From Globodera rostochiensis (lineage: Eukaryota; Nematoda; Chromadorea; Rhabditida; Heteroderidae), in NCBI GenBank assembly GCA_018350325.1, contig JAEVLN010000021.1:248001-312000 (forward strand): 64,000 bases of DNA. The letters run 5' to 3'. The position numbers and the translations under genes are program-made. Below are positions 1-10,740 of the stretch, one piece after another. The notes under the pieces are model-generated. The model made no database searches and was not told where the DNA came from. It saw only the letters and a list, made by a program, of their open reading frames with translations. Position 1 is the first letter of the stretch, and each line of letters opens with the position of its first letter.

Positions 1-2600
1 CTGTTGAAAAAAGGGCGGAAACCCATCGCCATAACGAGTTCAAATAAACCAATAATAATGTGGCGTAAAAATAAATTCATTAAAATCTAAGGTGCAGATT
101 TAAAAACCCCAAAAAAGTTTTTGAGCAATTATCCTAAAATGCATTCGATGTTCTTACATAAAGCGAGCCTGGTCCAATCTATTAATAAAACCAATAAAAA
201 AAAACCTCAACAAATATTGATAAATTGCCAAATACTAATCAGGAATTTTAGAAAATTACAAAAATGCTGAAAATGCATTGAAATTTTAAGCAACGAAAAT
301 ATGGTATTTATACGCTGAACACAACCCATATAAGAATGATTTACCTATTAAAAGACCAAAACTTTAATACATATAAATGGATGGGTTCTATTGGGCGTTG
401 AGTTCTTAGCTCAGTTCTACTGGAAAAATAATAAATAATAAAATTAAAAAAACTACAATAAAATTTAAAGTTAGCACTTTTTTTGTTCCAAAAAGTGCCT
501 AGATAAATAAATTCTATAGTTCAACTAAATTTAATTGTCAACTAATAAACAAATGTTCAATAAAAGCAATAAATAAGAAAAGTAGAAAATTAAAATTAAA
601 AATCAATTTTGGTTCTCGCCTTTCATAAAAATAAAATTTAAAAAAACTAATTGGATTTATTTATTAGAAAAATTACCATCGTTATGCAAAAAATACATCT
701 AAAATCTCGAAAGGTATACAAATTGTAGCAAAAGCTACATTGTAAGGAAGAAACAAAGTCAATATAAAAAAAAAATTAAAAATCTAACCAAGAGAACATT
801 TTTAAGCATTTATATTATATTGCATAATTTATTATTTTACGTAAAAATATGACATGTCTCTGCAGGGTGGGAAAAATTATTTAAACAGTCACAAGCGACA
901 AAGAACCCCGTTTGAAAGGCTTCACCCGTGGCGCTTCTATAATTTAATTTATAAGTATAATTCCGCATAAACTGACATAAAAGACCTTAATGTTCGTTAC
1001 ACAGTACGCTTTGCTTGATAATTTCTAAATAGATATTGGAAATTTAATTTTATTAAAACTATAATAATCTAAATCAAAACGCAAAACTTAAATAATTAAT
1101 TGAGCTTTTTGAAATAAACCAAAAAGAAAAAATAGAACCAGACGGATTGTTTTTGGCGATCATGTGATTAATCCAAAAATCTTGATTTGTTTTTTTTTCT
1201 CAAAAAAAGGTTTACAATGAAAAGTTCTTGCATAATACAAAACATTATGGATAATTTAAAATTTCTGAATCTACGAAACCATATCACAGAATACGGCTTT
1301 AGGCCTCCAGCTCCGTAAGACCCAGTCGAAGTTCCGCGTGCAAATATAATAATTAAATGTCCGAAACATAAAAATTATGGAGAACGGAGCCCAAATTAAT
1401 ATCATAATTATATTTTTTTATATGTATACTTTTTTAATAAAAAGATAATAGCAACTAAATTTTAAACACATCTTGTAAATAAAACAAAAAACCTTCATTC
1501 ATAAAGGCAAAGCTATCAAATAACAAGAAAAGATACAAATCACGTGGATTAGCAAAGAATCTTATGTAAAAGGTTATATAATAACTAATTTAAAAATTTA
1601 CATATAATAAACCTAAAATATGACCTTATAATTTGGCCAAGGTTCCTTTTAATATATTCAAATAAATTTAAATATTCTTTACATTATACGTAATAATTCT
1701 CAATTAAAATTCAACTTTTGACCAAATTTGAATATAAACACACTTTTTTGTACCACAATTATTCGTTTTCTATTACTTCCAGCGCGATCACCAAGCCAGA
1801 ATAAAACCACAATTAATAAATAGCTTTAACACCATGAAACAACAATTAACAAAGTTTTTTTCAAAAAATGTTGAACTAAATCATTAATTTAAACATACAT
1901 TTTAAATGGATTTTATAAACAAATGGAAAGAAACTTAATAATGAATTCAAATTCAACGAAACAATTGTAAAAAGAACAAATTAAACGTGCAATTGTTAAG
2001 TTTTTGAAATATAAACACAAATTATAATAAATTCAGTAAAAGATAAAAATTCCTCCGTTGTTAATCTCGTTATTAATAATCTTCATTATTTATTTTAAAC
2101 AGCCCCAAAAACACATACGTTTTCTGTATTAATAACAGATTGATGAGGCATCAGATTAATTTAAATAGTTTTAAAAATTGCTTTATGTCGACAAAATAAT
2201 CACGTTATTTATTTACAAAATATTTTTAATAAATGAAAAATAAAATAAAAACCAATTAATAAATGCTTGTAATTTCAAATTGTGTATTCAAAAATCAGGA
2301 AATTTTAAAATAGACAAAACAAATGAAAAATAATTAGAATTTTAAAAAAAGCAAAAATAAACTTTAACCCAACAAATTTCAAAAAAAATTTATTTTATGA
2401 AAAGTATCTGGAAGAATACCGATGAAGTATCCACTTTCTGAGGAGATAGGGCACTGCCACCGACTTAGAAAATGGAGAAAGCTGTTATGTGTGGTTTCAA
2501 AATTAGTTTTTGCCATTGAAAAATCTAAACTTCAAAAGAGTATTTTAATTTTTTAAATATCACATTTAGCATCATAGTAATATAATCCCTTATTAATTAT
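1..2600 (-). other. A-rich domain, inferred minus-sense introns/intergenic
   Basis: The plus strand is strongly A-rich with few T runs, so I infer minus-strand transcription. Besides the exon candidate at 837 it holds an uninterrupted minus frame of 69 codons at 1168-1374 with a glycine-rich start (GSYGAGGLKPYS). It has no clear acceptor and is not called. Small GC-richer islands also lie at 2400-2500. No transposon or RNA gene is recognised. Confidence 0.35.
837..936 (-). CDS. candidate exon, uncharacterised
   Basis: On the minus strand an acceptor-like AAATTATAG precedes a 100-nt GC-richer segment. After one leading base it is open for 32 codons to a stop, and it contains GEAFQTGFFVACDC. 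Two cysteines and mixed polar and aromatic residues look protein-like. The plus strand also has an ATG frame of 39 codons over the same island, so the strand choice rests on the A-rich surroundings. No family is recognised. If it is an exon it is a terminal one, entered in phase 2. Confidence 0.28.
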
Positions 2601-3600
2601 TCCGTTTTTATTTATAAATATTTAATTTTCGATTTGCTTTTTAACACTGCAAGACAAGGTTATTTGGTTATAAACAGCTTGAAAAGCCACCTTCACGTGT
2701 CACCACACTCTATTGATCACATGCTTTTCAAAATATAATTATAAGAATTATTCTAATAAATAAGCTGTTTTGGGGGCCTCACTTTTGAACACAATATTTG
2801 TCGTTGTTATAATATTTATTTATGTTTTAATTGTATTGCATTTGCAAAGTTTGTTCGCAGAAGTTACGGAAAAGGATCGACAGACGACACCCACTTATTT
2901 GTAATTATTAAATCTGTGAATATCATTATTTTTTATTGTTTTATATTTTTATAGCTGATTCGCATAATTATTATTAATTTTTTAACGCAAGTATTCGACT
3001 AGCTTTTGTGCCATTCATTTTTACTTTGATATTATTATTTCATTAAAAGGAATCGGGTACGCTTTAATGTGCGCCAACAGCGCTTGTCAAAACGCAAACA
3101 AATTAGATTTAAACAAAACATTATAACGATCAGTCGCTGATATCAATGTGTAAAATTTTCTCGAACTGGTACTTAATAATATTGCAACTTGGCAAACAAA
3201 ATTATTTTAGAATTTAATCATTTACAAATTTTGGATTAAAAAGCACACACTTATTTATTTGTAAAAATTCTTCTATTTTATTGTAATAATATTGAGTTTA
3301 TCCTGTGCTTCTAAATATTAGTTGCTTTTTAAATGTTTTAAAAAAGAAATGACGTTTTATGTTTAATTCGCTATTTTTATCTCATTTTCAAGTACGATTT
3401 TTTTGGGTTTTATAATGGTATAATTTACATTTATTATTTTGATTACTTTTTTTAAATTAATACACATGCTATTATAAAATGTTGTTAAATTTGAAGATGT
3501 TTGGGTCTTCATTCTTTCAAGTACTTTTTGGTAAATAAATTTTTATATTTAAAATATATAAAATGTTTATCTCTTTAAAAATATATGTTCAAAACATTTA
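2600..3600 (+). other. T-rich domain, inferred plus-sense
   Basis: The plus strand switches to T-rich composition here. Short GC-richer islands occur at 2680-2720, 2850-2900 and 3055-3100. One follows an acceptor-like TTCGCAG at about 2862. None has a matching donor that I trust. No recognisable gene. Confidence 0.3.
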
Positions 3601-4860
3601 ATTTAATTTTTTGTTATCAATTTTAAAGCAGAAAGCAACGGCCTTGTAAATACAAAAAAAAGTTAGCGAGAATAAAATTTAATTTGCTTTGACAATAGCG
3701 CTGCGTTTTGCAAAACTAATAAGGTGAAGTGCCACCTTTATATTATATAATTTATTGGATAGAAAACATTTTGTTACACCAAAAACAGAAATACCATCAA
3801 TAAGTCGCAGGAATCGTACTAATCGGTTTTTTCTGATTTTGCTTAAAGTAATAAAATTCAACAAACAATTGCAAAATATTTAAAAACATAGAAACATAAA
3901 GGCAAGCTTTTGTTATCAAAAAAAATAATTTGCCTTAATCAACACCAATTTAATAAAAAATAAACATCTCCTCTTTAAGTAATTTTGATAAAAAACATTT
4001 AAGAAAAGGAAGTTAAAATAATATTTACAACATATTTTAGAAACACCAAATTAACAAAATTGCACTAGTTTTGCGTGTAAATTAACGCTATTTTAACGTC
4101 GATCACATTATAGAGACGGCAAAGTCAAGAGCATTTAAGATATGGCGACACAACAGCCGAAGTAAGCAAAAAGTAATTTAAAGTTTAATATCGTATGAAT
4201 CTGACTATTTTAAAAGATAATTGTTATAAATAAAGCACACCAAGTGGCTTATAATTATAATCCTATTAACTTTTTTTTAACTATTAACATTTAACACGGC
4301 AAATAACATAAACAATAAATAAAATGGATTTCTTTTAATATTGTTAAAAAAAAATAAAAGTCTAAAAAAAAATATCTTAAAACTAGGGTGGCACGGGACC
4401 GGGACTTTTTGGAAAAAAAGCATCTTTTCGAGTGGAAAATGTATCAAAAACATACTAAAACCGTTATTATACTACGTACTCGGTATTTCCGGGTCGGACT
4501 AAAAAATTTGTTAAACAATCTAAAATATCTTATTAAAATAAGATTTCACCGCATACAAACCTTTTAGATAAAAAACCAACTATAAATAACTTATGCATAT
4601 AATAAATATAAACAAATCAAAAATTAATCGAATTTCATTGGATTGTCGATCAATAAATTAATATAAATAACAACAATTTGGAATAAGACTATAAAATTTT
4701 CAAATAATTCAGCTTTTACTGGGATGCCATGGGCAATAATTAAAAAACGCCAGGGGCCTTCAGTGGCGGGAAAAGAAAAACTTAATGATCATAAAATTGC
4801 ATTAAAAATGTAGAAAAACTCCAATGTATTGTATTATAAACAATATAACTAAATAATTAC
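3600..4860 (-). other. A-rich domain, inferred minus-sense
   Basis: A-rich on the plus strand. Apart from the exon candidate at 3679 it holds small GC islands at 4100-4170, 4385-4500 and 4717-4775. The one at 4386 opens with GGGTGGCACGGGACCGGGAC, which resembles a hAT transposon end, but no partner end was found. Confidence 0.3.
3679..3864 (-). CDS. candidate exon, basic, uncharacterised
   Basis: A minus-strand frame of 61 codons contains an acceptor-like AAGCAAAATCAG, followed in frame by RLVRFLRLIDGISVFGV and, near its end, AKRSAIVKAN and a stop. The alternation of basic and hydrophobic residues is plausible for protein, and the orientation agrees with the A-rich domain. There is no ATG at its 5' end, so it would be an internal or terminal exon. 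No family recognised. Confidence 0.3.
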   Translation of the reverse strand: MLNFITLSKIRKNRLVRFLRLIDGISVFGVTKCFLSNKLYNIKVALHLISFAKRSAIVKAN

Positions 4861-5450
4861 GTCATATTTCTTTTCTTTGGAAAGTCATTAGATATTTCTA
4901 ATTAAATAGTTTTTTTTAAATATATCATGTAATTTCTATTATTTAACCTATGCATTAAATTTTATCGATTGCGAATAAGAATCAACGTTAGATGTTCAAA
5001 TTAAGACGAATTAAGTAAATATATTTGGTGTTCCGTTTTTTTCATTTTTTAAGTTAAAATTTTTGTTTACATATTTTATTTTATTATCATTTTTTATCTT
5101 GCTTCTAACACTGTAATTATTTTATTTTCAATAACATTTAATGATTTTGCATATTTTATGTTTTCATCATGAAGGATTTTATATCCATTTTATTTGAAAG
5201 CTTAACAACAGAATATGGCCCGGCAATTTACATTAATTAAGCAAAAAATTTTGATCAAATAATTATTTTTAAAAATGTTTTCAAAAACTTACACAGTAAC
5301 TCCGCATTTCATTCCATGAACAAACCTAAATAATTCTTACAATTTTTAATAAATTATTAAAAAACTAATATTAAAAATTTTGGTGACATATTAAGAAACT
5401 ATATTATTTAAAAGAATATCAATATAAAACAATAATAAGACAGCGGGCTT
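4860..5450. other. mixed AT-rich stretch
   Basis: T-rich to about 5220, then a short A-rich stretch. Apart from the micro-exon candidate at 5293 I see no gene, repeat or RNA. Confidence 0.4.
5293..5325 (-). CDS. candidate 33-nt micro-exon
   Basis: On the minus strand AAGAATTATTTAG precedes a 33-nt segment that ends at GTAAGTTTTTG, a textbook donor. Two frames are open, reading either VCSWNEMRSYC or FVHGMKCGVT. The segment is clearly GC-richer than its flanks. It is short, so the evidence is mainly the paired splice signals. Confidence 0.35.
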
Positions 5451-5584
5451 GTCAGACTGCATAATTTTAAACGTTGACATTTTTCTATATTTTTCTAATA
5501 GAAAAATGATTTAAAGATTCTTTATGATAAAAACGTATTATTAAATATTAAATTTTAAAAGTTAAAATTTCCTATGTATTTTAG

Positions 5585-5708
5585 GGCAGGAAAGACTGCA
5601 GCTTGCTATCAAAAAGCTGATGGCTGAGCGGTTAGAATGTTAAATTGATTTTATTTTGTCTAATTTGTGAGGTTGTTAAAGCTTCCCGTAACGCGCCAAC
5701 TCATTTTG
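5585..5708 (+). CDS. candidate pair of small exons with a 41-nt intron
   Basis: An acceptor (CTATGTATTTTAG) is followed by 46 nt whose only fully open frame reads QERLQLAIKKLMAE, a helix-like sequence. A possible 41-nt intron runs from GTTAGA at 5631 to TGTGAG at 5671. Splicing it keeps a frame open to LLKLPVTRQLIL, ending at a GTGATG donor at 5709. The intron would be very short and its donor is weak. The two open halves could instead be one decayed coding relic with a frameshift. No family recognised. Confidence 0.3.
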
Positions 5709-6324
5709 GTGATGTATAAATTTTATATTTTATTTCGCCGAACTTTTTTTAATATTTTTATAAGGTCATTGTTTCTTTGCTTTACTTAATTATTTTGCAT
5801 TTCCTAGGAAATAATTTCTTTATTGTTAAATTATTATTTATTTTCTTTATATTTAGAAATTTTAATAGCATGATTTGTAAAAAAAATTTTTAAAAATATA
5901 TATTTTTTTTTTTAAGATCTTTTTCCATTTTCAGTAAAACAAATAGTTTTTTAAATTAAGAATTATTTTCCTTTTCTGTCGTCTTTGATCTGCACTCCTC
6001 ACGTGGTCTTCCGTCGATAAGTGTAAATAATCATGTGTTTTTATTTTGCTTTTATACAAATAGGTTAAGATTAAGTTGCAAATTATGAACAGTCCCTTCT
6101 CATAAACTTTTGACCCAACTAATTATTTATTTCTCCAATGTTTTGAAATTACATTAATATTTATATTGGAATTAATTGACCGCTCTATTAAAGCAATTTT
6201 TAAAAAAAATATATTAGATATTGATTCGTGTTATTTTACTTTTGTAACTTCTTGTATTTGTTATAAAACAATGCAACATTGATCTTATTTTTAAATTATA
6301 ATCACAAAATTATTTTTCTTATAG

Positions 6325-6372
6325 TTTAGGTACGCAACCTCATGGTAGTGGTTATGGCAAAAACGGCATCAG
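6325..6372 (+). CDS. candidate 48-nt exon, glycine-rich
   Basis: TATTTTTCTTATAG immediately precedes the segment and CAG/GTAATT ends it, so both splice signals are good. Only one of three frames is open and it reads LGTQPHGSGYGKNGI. The exon is GC-richer than its flanks and lies in a T-rich domain, as expected for plus-sense. It does not join in phase with the exon pair at 5585, so at least one more exon or a second gene is implied. Confidence 0.42.
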
Positions 6373-6599
6373 GTAATTTTTTATAAAAATTAATTTTAGA
6401 ATTTTTTGTTTAGATACTTTTTTGGAAATTTTGAAAAATAAGTAACAGATCATTATTGCATTGACTTTTGTTATTATAACCTTTAATGCCGTTAATTAAT
6501 CATATATATATACTTTATTTCCATGCTTGGTGCCTTACCTAAGCCAATCTGCCACTCACCCTAAGAAAATATTTATTTATCTAAACGGCAGAAATTTTA

Positions 6600-7528
6600 A
6601 TACATTCCATAGTATTTAAAGACAATTAATTGTTGCGCAACCGATAATTATCAACATTCATCTCTTAGAAGAACAACCAAAAAGCATTTATAATATGGCT
6701 CAATTACCTAATTTTTATTAAAGACAACATTTATCATTGATATCGTCAAGTCAACACTGTGCAAAACTTCCGGTTGGAGGGGCTTAAACTATAACAGGAC
6801 GTAAACAAATACAACTTCTTAACATAAAAAAATAAGTAGCAGGATAATTCTAATAAATAAAGTAATAAAATAATGTAAAAAAATATCATTATTGGAATTT
6901 ATTAGAGTTTAAGGAGCTTATTTTAGTTAATATTTGCAGAGATTAAAATAAACGATTATTCTTTATTATGTGAATATAATTTAAAGTAAAGATTAATTTT
7001 AAAAGTTTAAGAACGTTAAAATCAAAAAGATTTGGGTAAAGAATAAACAAATTCAAAATACCATCGGTTATTCGTCAACTAAAAACCAATTATATTTGTA
7101 AAAAATAAAGAATGCCTGCGAATCGGTTTCGTTACCGAAACGACCATCCGCAGGACGTGAAAGACGAACCCGTCTTGAGCAAAAATTATCATTTTTTCAA
7201 GTATGATCTTAGAATTAATCAGATAAACATTTATTATTTAATGAACATTTAACAAATGGTTTAAGAATTCTAAAATATAAATTTAAAATGTTTTGACAAC
7301 GATGCATGCATTTCAATGACGAGGGCATGTCTTAGGCGGAAGAATGGGCACATGCAAAGAGCTGAATCTAAATCCATAAATTAAAAGACATTGATTAAAC
7401 AATTTATACCTTTGCTTTTTTAAATGATGACGTCCGTTAGCTTTTGATAAAATACCTTGTAAAACAACGAAAAAAGATTGTGTCACAGCTCAATATTAAA
7501 AATTACAAAAATATTTCATTTTTGTAAC
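6600..7528 (-). other. A-rich domain, inferred minus-sense
   Basis: A-rich on the plus strand. A GC-richer island at 7110-7200 is open in all three plus frames, including an ATG frame of 46 codons at 7112-7252 (MPANRFRYRNDHPQ), and also in one minus frame. Because every frame is open I do not call a gene. Confidence 0.3.
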
Positions 7529-7970
7529 AAATAGTGTGCTAAAAGAGAGAGTAAGATGACTTTATGCAGACATAGGAATTTATATATATTCAACCGAAAC
7601 TATGATTTCAAGATGGAAATCGCACCATGGATTTCAATATTGATATTTATAAAAATGATCATCATCTCACCATCTGGAACCTATTCAACAATAATAAAAT
7701 GTTCAAGACAGAAACAAAACATTTTTAGATGGGGTGCGTTGATGCGAAAATTACTCTCGCCGCCTGACTCTCTCTTTTTAGCACACTATTTCTCCAAAAA
7801 ATAAAAATATTCAAAAAAGTGATTAAAATAATTTTTAGATGGGGTGCGTTGATGACTTAATTACTCTCGCCGCCTGACTCTCTCTTTTTAGCACACTATT
7901 TCTTCAAAAAATAAAATGTTCAAAAAAGTGACTAAAAAATTATTAGATTGGGTGCGTTGATGACCAAATT
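7529..7970. mobile_element. non-autonomous element with inverted ends and internal tandem unit
   Basis: The left end reads TAGTGTGCTAAAAGAGAGAG. About 240 bp away the same motif appears reverse-complemented (CTCTCTTTTTAGCACACTA, near 7770), followed by a second inverted unit ending near 7895 and a partial third to 7970. The unit (about 107 bp) also contains GGGGTGCGTTGATG. It is the same family as the plus-oriented array at 32272. The 82-codon frame here at 7556 is just translation of this repeat. Likely a MITE-like element whose unit seeds minisatellites. Confidence 0.6.
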
Positions 7971-8780
7971 ATTGATTAAAATTATGATTTTTTATTTAAC
8001 CGTTTTTTTATGTTTTAAATAAAAAATAGATATATTTAAAATTAATCAACTTTGATTCCATTTTATGGCCATATTATGTAATGCTCCTTTATGCTACTGA
8101 AAATCGGAAAGATCTAACCAAAACGTGGGAACTTATATCAATCAATGCCATGTTTTAATGCCAACCCGTAACATTAGCATTTTGTTCTACATCAAAATAT
8201 TTTGTCATATTCAATTAATTGTTACAAATATATTAGTGTATATTTTTGCAATCTTTTAAAATTTCTCTGCTTATGAAAAATATTTATTTTAACTTTTTTT
8301 TTGATTTAGATTTATAATATAATAAAATTTAAATGCACTTAAGCACTCCACTCAGTACATACTTATCGTTTATTATCGCTTTTAATTTTTACCTTTTTCC
8401 AATATTGTTGCCAATAACTTAATTGTTTTTCGTCAATGCCATTTCTATTTAAAAATATCACTGTGTATGGTCAATCTTTTCTTACTCAATTCTCACAATT
8501 TGCAAATTTTAATGTTCACATTTTATTTATCTTATTTTTTATTTATTTATTTCATTTTTGTTTTATATTTTATTTATTTATGTCTTTCTTCAAAAATTTG
8601 GACCTATATCGAATGAGAGGTTTACTTTTTTATAAAATAAAAAGTTTACCACATAAATCATACGTTTTTTTTTAATTTTCAGCAATAATCATTTTTTTAT
8701 TACTGAAATTGCATTCTTTTAAATTTTTTAACAAAATTGTGTAAAAAATTACAATGTTAATAAAATATAAATTGATTAAA
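7971..8780 (+). other. T-rich domain, inferred plus-sense
   Basis: Strongly T-rich from about 8200. Contains the membrane-type ORF at 8436. Nothing else recognised. Confidence 0.35.
8436..8675 (+). CDS. small ORF with transmembrane segment, uncharacterised
   Basis: A true ATG opens 79 codons to a stop. After MPFLFKNITVYGQSFLTQF comes a long hydrophobic run (about residues 27-52, built from I, L, F, Y and H), then a basic tail (RMRGLLFYKIKSLPHKS). It sits in a T-rich domain in the inferred sense direction. T-rich DNA automatically encodes F, L and I, so a hydrophobic frame can arise by chance. The basic tail is the better sign. No homolog recognised. Confidence 0.3.
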   Translation: MPFLFKNITVYGQSFLTQFSQFANFNVHILFILFFIYLFHFCFIFYLFMSFFKNLDLYRMRGLLFYKIKSLPHKSYVFF

Positions 8781-8786
8781 TTTTAG

Positions 8787-8945
8787 ATAAAAATTTATAT
8801 TTGCTCACAACCACATTTATTCATTTTTAAATTTAAACAAATCGAAAATCAAACAGACGCAATGCTGGACACGGGTGCAAAATTTACAATTCTCCGCCTC
8901 GGGACAAATGCACGACGTCTTTTCAAGGAATGGCCGACGCGCTAA
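8787..8945 (+). pseudogene. retropepsin-like protease relic of an LTR retroelement
   Basis: A plus frame of 52 residues contains DAMLDTGAKFTILR. This matches the active-site signature of retroviral-type aspartyl proteases (hydrophobic residues, then D-T-G-A, a few residues, then hydrophobic residues), as found in Gypsy and BEL/Pao elements. The frame starts just after TTTTAG and ends in a stop shortly after the motif. A functional protease would run about 80 residues beyond the motif and be followed by reverse transcriptase, neither of which is visible. It is therefore a truncated fragment. Chance resemblance is possible because only about 12 residues carry the signal. Confidence 0.5.
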
Positions 8946-9554
8946 TTTGACAAAGACTTAAAAAAAATTTAAATCAATATGGAAACCAAAGGTTGTTAAT
9001 ATAAAGCAATATCTTTAATTTAAAAAAAGAAAACCATTTCTATATTAAACAAACAATATTACATTAAATTACAGCGAATAAATTTTTAAATACGCCAATT
9101 AAAATTTTTAAAAATATCATATATTAAATTGGATTTATTAATAAATGTTCATAATAGTAGAATCCCAGTAAGATTTCATCATAATTTCAACTTAATAAAA
9201 TAAACATATTAGAATTAAAATTCAACAGCCTGACTGCTTTAAAAATATATAATACAAAAGTTAAACAAAATAAAACCATAAATAATACGGCATGTTTTAT
9301 ATTAAAAAATGTTAACACTTCCAGATTGATTAATTCCGAGGATCACACTATGTGATAATAAAAAAAATGTGATCCATACCTTAACTCATCTTTTGTAAAA
9401 ATAGCTAAATTAAAGCAAATGAGAATGTTGTTTTTGTACTTATTTAGTTCGCACTGGAATATAACAATATGTTAATTTTGCTTTAAAAAAGCTTGACAGG
9501 AAATAATGTAAAATAAAACTTTGCAACATTACGAAACATTGGCAGAATAGCAGC
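8946..9554 (-). other. A-rich intergenic or intronic DNA
   Basis: A-rich, with a small hairpin at 9340-9375 and nothing else recognised before the GC-rich island begins. Confidence 0.4.
9340..9375. other. hairpin, 8-bp stem
   Basis: GGATCACA at 9340-9347 pairs with TGTGATCC at 9368-9375 across a loop that includes an A run. No polymerase III signal or gene neighbour gives it a role. Confidence 0.4.
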
Positions 9555-10085
9555 ATAAAGCCCCAAAACCGTCCGGGTATCGTCCGGGTCAAAACCGTCC
9601 GGGTACCCAAACCTATAGGAGGGGTCCAACCCTTTGATCTTGCCGCCAACGTAACCCAAGCCTATTGAAGGGTTTCAACCCTTTGAACTCACCGCCACCA
9701 AACCCAAACCTATTGGGGAGGTCCAACCCTCTGATCATGCCGGCCACTAAACCCACCTATGGGAGGGCTCAGAGGCGTTGAACTTATCGCCACCAGATCA
9801 AAAGCTGGCAGAATCCGGCCAAAACCGCGCGGGTACGGCGCGGCCAAAAAAGGCGCGGGTACCCAAACCTGAGGTGTTGGGACCTTTGAACTCATCGCCC
9901 AAAAGAGAGCGTTAATTCAGTCCCAAACAAACCGTCCGGGTATCGTCCGGGTCAAAACCGTCCGGGTATCGTCCGGGTCACAACCGTCCGGGTATCGTCC
10001 GGGTCAAAACCGTCCGGGTATCGTCCGGGTCAAAACCTCGCGTGTACCTCGCGGGTCTGAAATCTCGCGGGTCGTTTTTGATCAT
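9555..10085. repeat. GC-rich nested tandem-repeat array
   Basis: The region is GC-rich in a 22-percent GC window. One component is a 26-bp unit built from CCGTCCGGGTAT and CGTCCGGGTCAAAA, repeated about four times at 9930-10035 and once near 9570. A second is an imperfect unit of about 49 bp (AACCCAAACCTATTGG, then CCAACCCTTTGATC, then TGCCGCC), seen at least four times between 9600 and 9900 and again at 10085-10145. Variants (GCGCGGGTACGGCGCGG, CTCGCGGGTC) are interspersed. Long minus frames here simply translate the repeats (ARSKGWTPPIGLG recurs). Confidence 0.75.
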
Positions 10086-10139
10086 GCCGCCCCAAGCCAA
10101 AACCTATTGGAAGGGTCAGATCCTTTGATCTTGCCGCCC

Positions 10140-10210
10140 TAAGCCAAAATCCAGACTCCCATAATAAAGCAGCGGATTTTATAGGATTTTCAGATTTCAA
10201 AATTGCAGCT
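10140..10210 (+). repeat. dispersed repeat module, copy 1
   Basis: CCCATAATAAAGCAG followed by GGATTTTCAGATTTCAAAATTG matches the stretch at 16232-16290 (CCCCTAATAAAGCAG, then GGATTTTTCTGAAAATTCAAAA). The GC-rich array at 9555 therefore seems to end in the same module as the repeat at 16 kb. Confidence 0.45.
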
Positions 10211-10279
10211 TTAAATTTTCGGGGGTTATACTTAAATTTGCAATCATTAATCGATAAGGGAGAATAGGCTGGAACAGCC

Positions 10280-10740
10280 CGAACAACATGAAATCGGAGA
10301 AAATGGAGCGGTGGAGAATCTTCCGGCAGCGGAAGCGGATTACTCCCCCCCGGCAAGGACTCCTCCACCCCGGCGCTACCCCGAACGTCAACGGCGGGGC
10401 CCGGCGCGCTTTTCTCCCGGATGACGATGCAACCAAAAGGGGGAGGTGTTCGGGGGATGACCCCGAGAGATACCCAATTTGTCCCTTTGTTGTTTGTATC
10501 TCTTCCCCACACATTTTCCATCCCTATTTGATGTGTCTGTCCCTCTCTCTATGGGCAGACACATATTGATTGTTATCACCAATGATTGCACCCGCAGTCA
10601 TTCTTCCTCACTTTTGAGTCGCGGACAAAGTCTCACAATTGACCTATTTTATTTGTCTTCACCTTTCCAACGTTCTTTAAATAAACATATTTAACTCCGG
10701 AACGTTTGGACATTCATCTTGTCGGTCCAGGACCGAACAA
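10280..10740 (+). other. GC-rich block, LTR-like 3' part
   Basis: A GC-rich stretch (10280-10460) is followed by a pyrimidine-rich run and, at 10670-10690, by TTCTTTAAATAAACATATTT, a polyadenylation-like signal. At 10720-10740 lies GTCGGTCCAGGACCGAACAAG, whose palindromic core resembles the sequence that follows the 5' LTR in some LTR retroelements. No second LTR was found in the window, so this could be a solo LTR edge or something else. Overlapping frames up to 163 codons exist here on the minus strand but reflect low stop density. Confidence 0.25.

Larger units (their letters stand above)
5450..6600 (+). other. T-rich domain, inferred plus-sense
   Basis: T-rich on the plus strand, holding the exon candidates at 5585-5708 and 6325-6372. 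A strong acceptor (TTTTTCCATTTTCAG) ends at about 5935, but all frames after it stop early. A GC island at 5975-6030 is open on both strands and was not assigned. Confidence 0.35.

Noticed and set aside
1..430. Ciliate-type genetic code hiding long genes
   Set aside because: Frame 1 at the left edge is open apart from few stops, but those include TGA. Reading TAA and TAG as sense does not produce long genes elsewhere.
5615..5640. tRNA A box (TGGCTGAGCGG)
   Set aside because: No B box at the right distance. The bases are better explained as part of an exon-like frame.
7556..7804. 82-codon plus frame
   Set aside because: It runs through the inverted minisatellite units and simply translates them.
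10030..10521. 163-codon minus frame, with further overlapping frames, in the GC-rich island
   Set aside because: Stops are rare in this GC-rich block, all frames are long, and the peptide repeats follow the DNA repeats. No protein motif seen.
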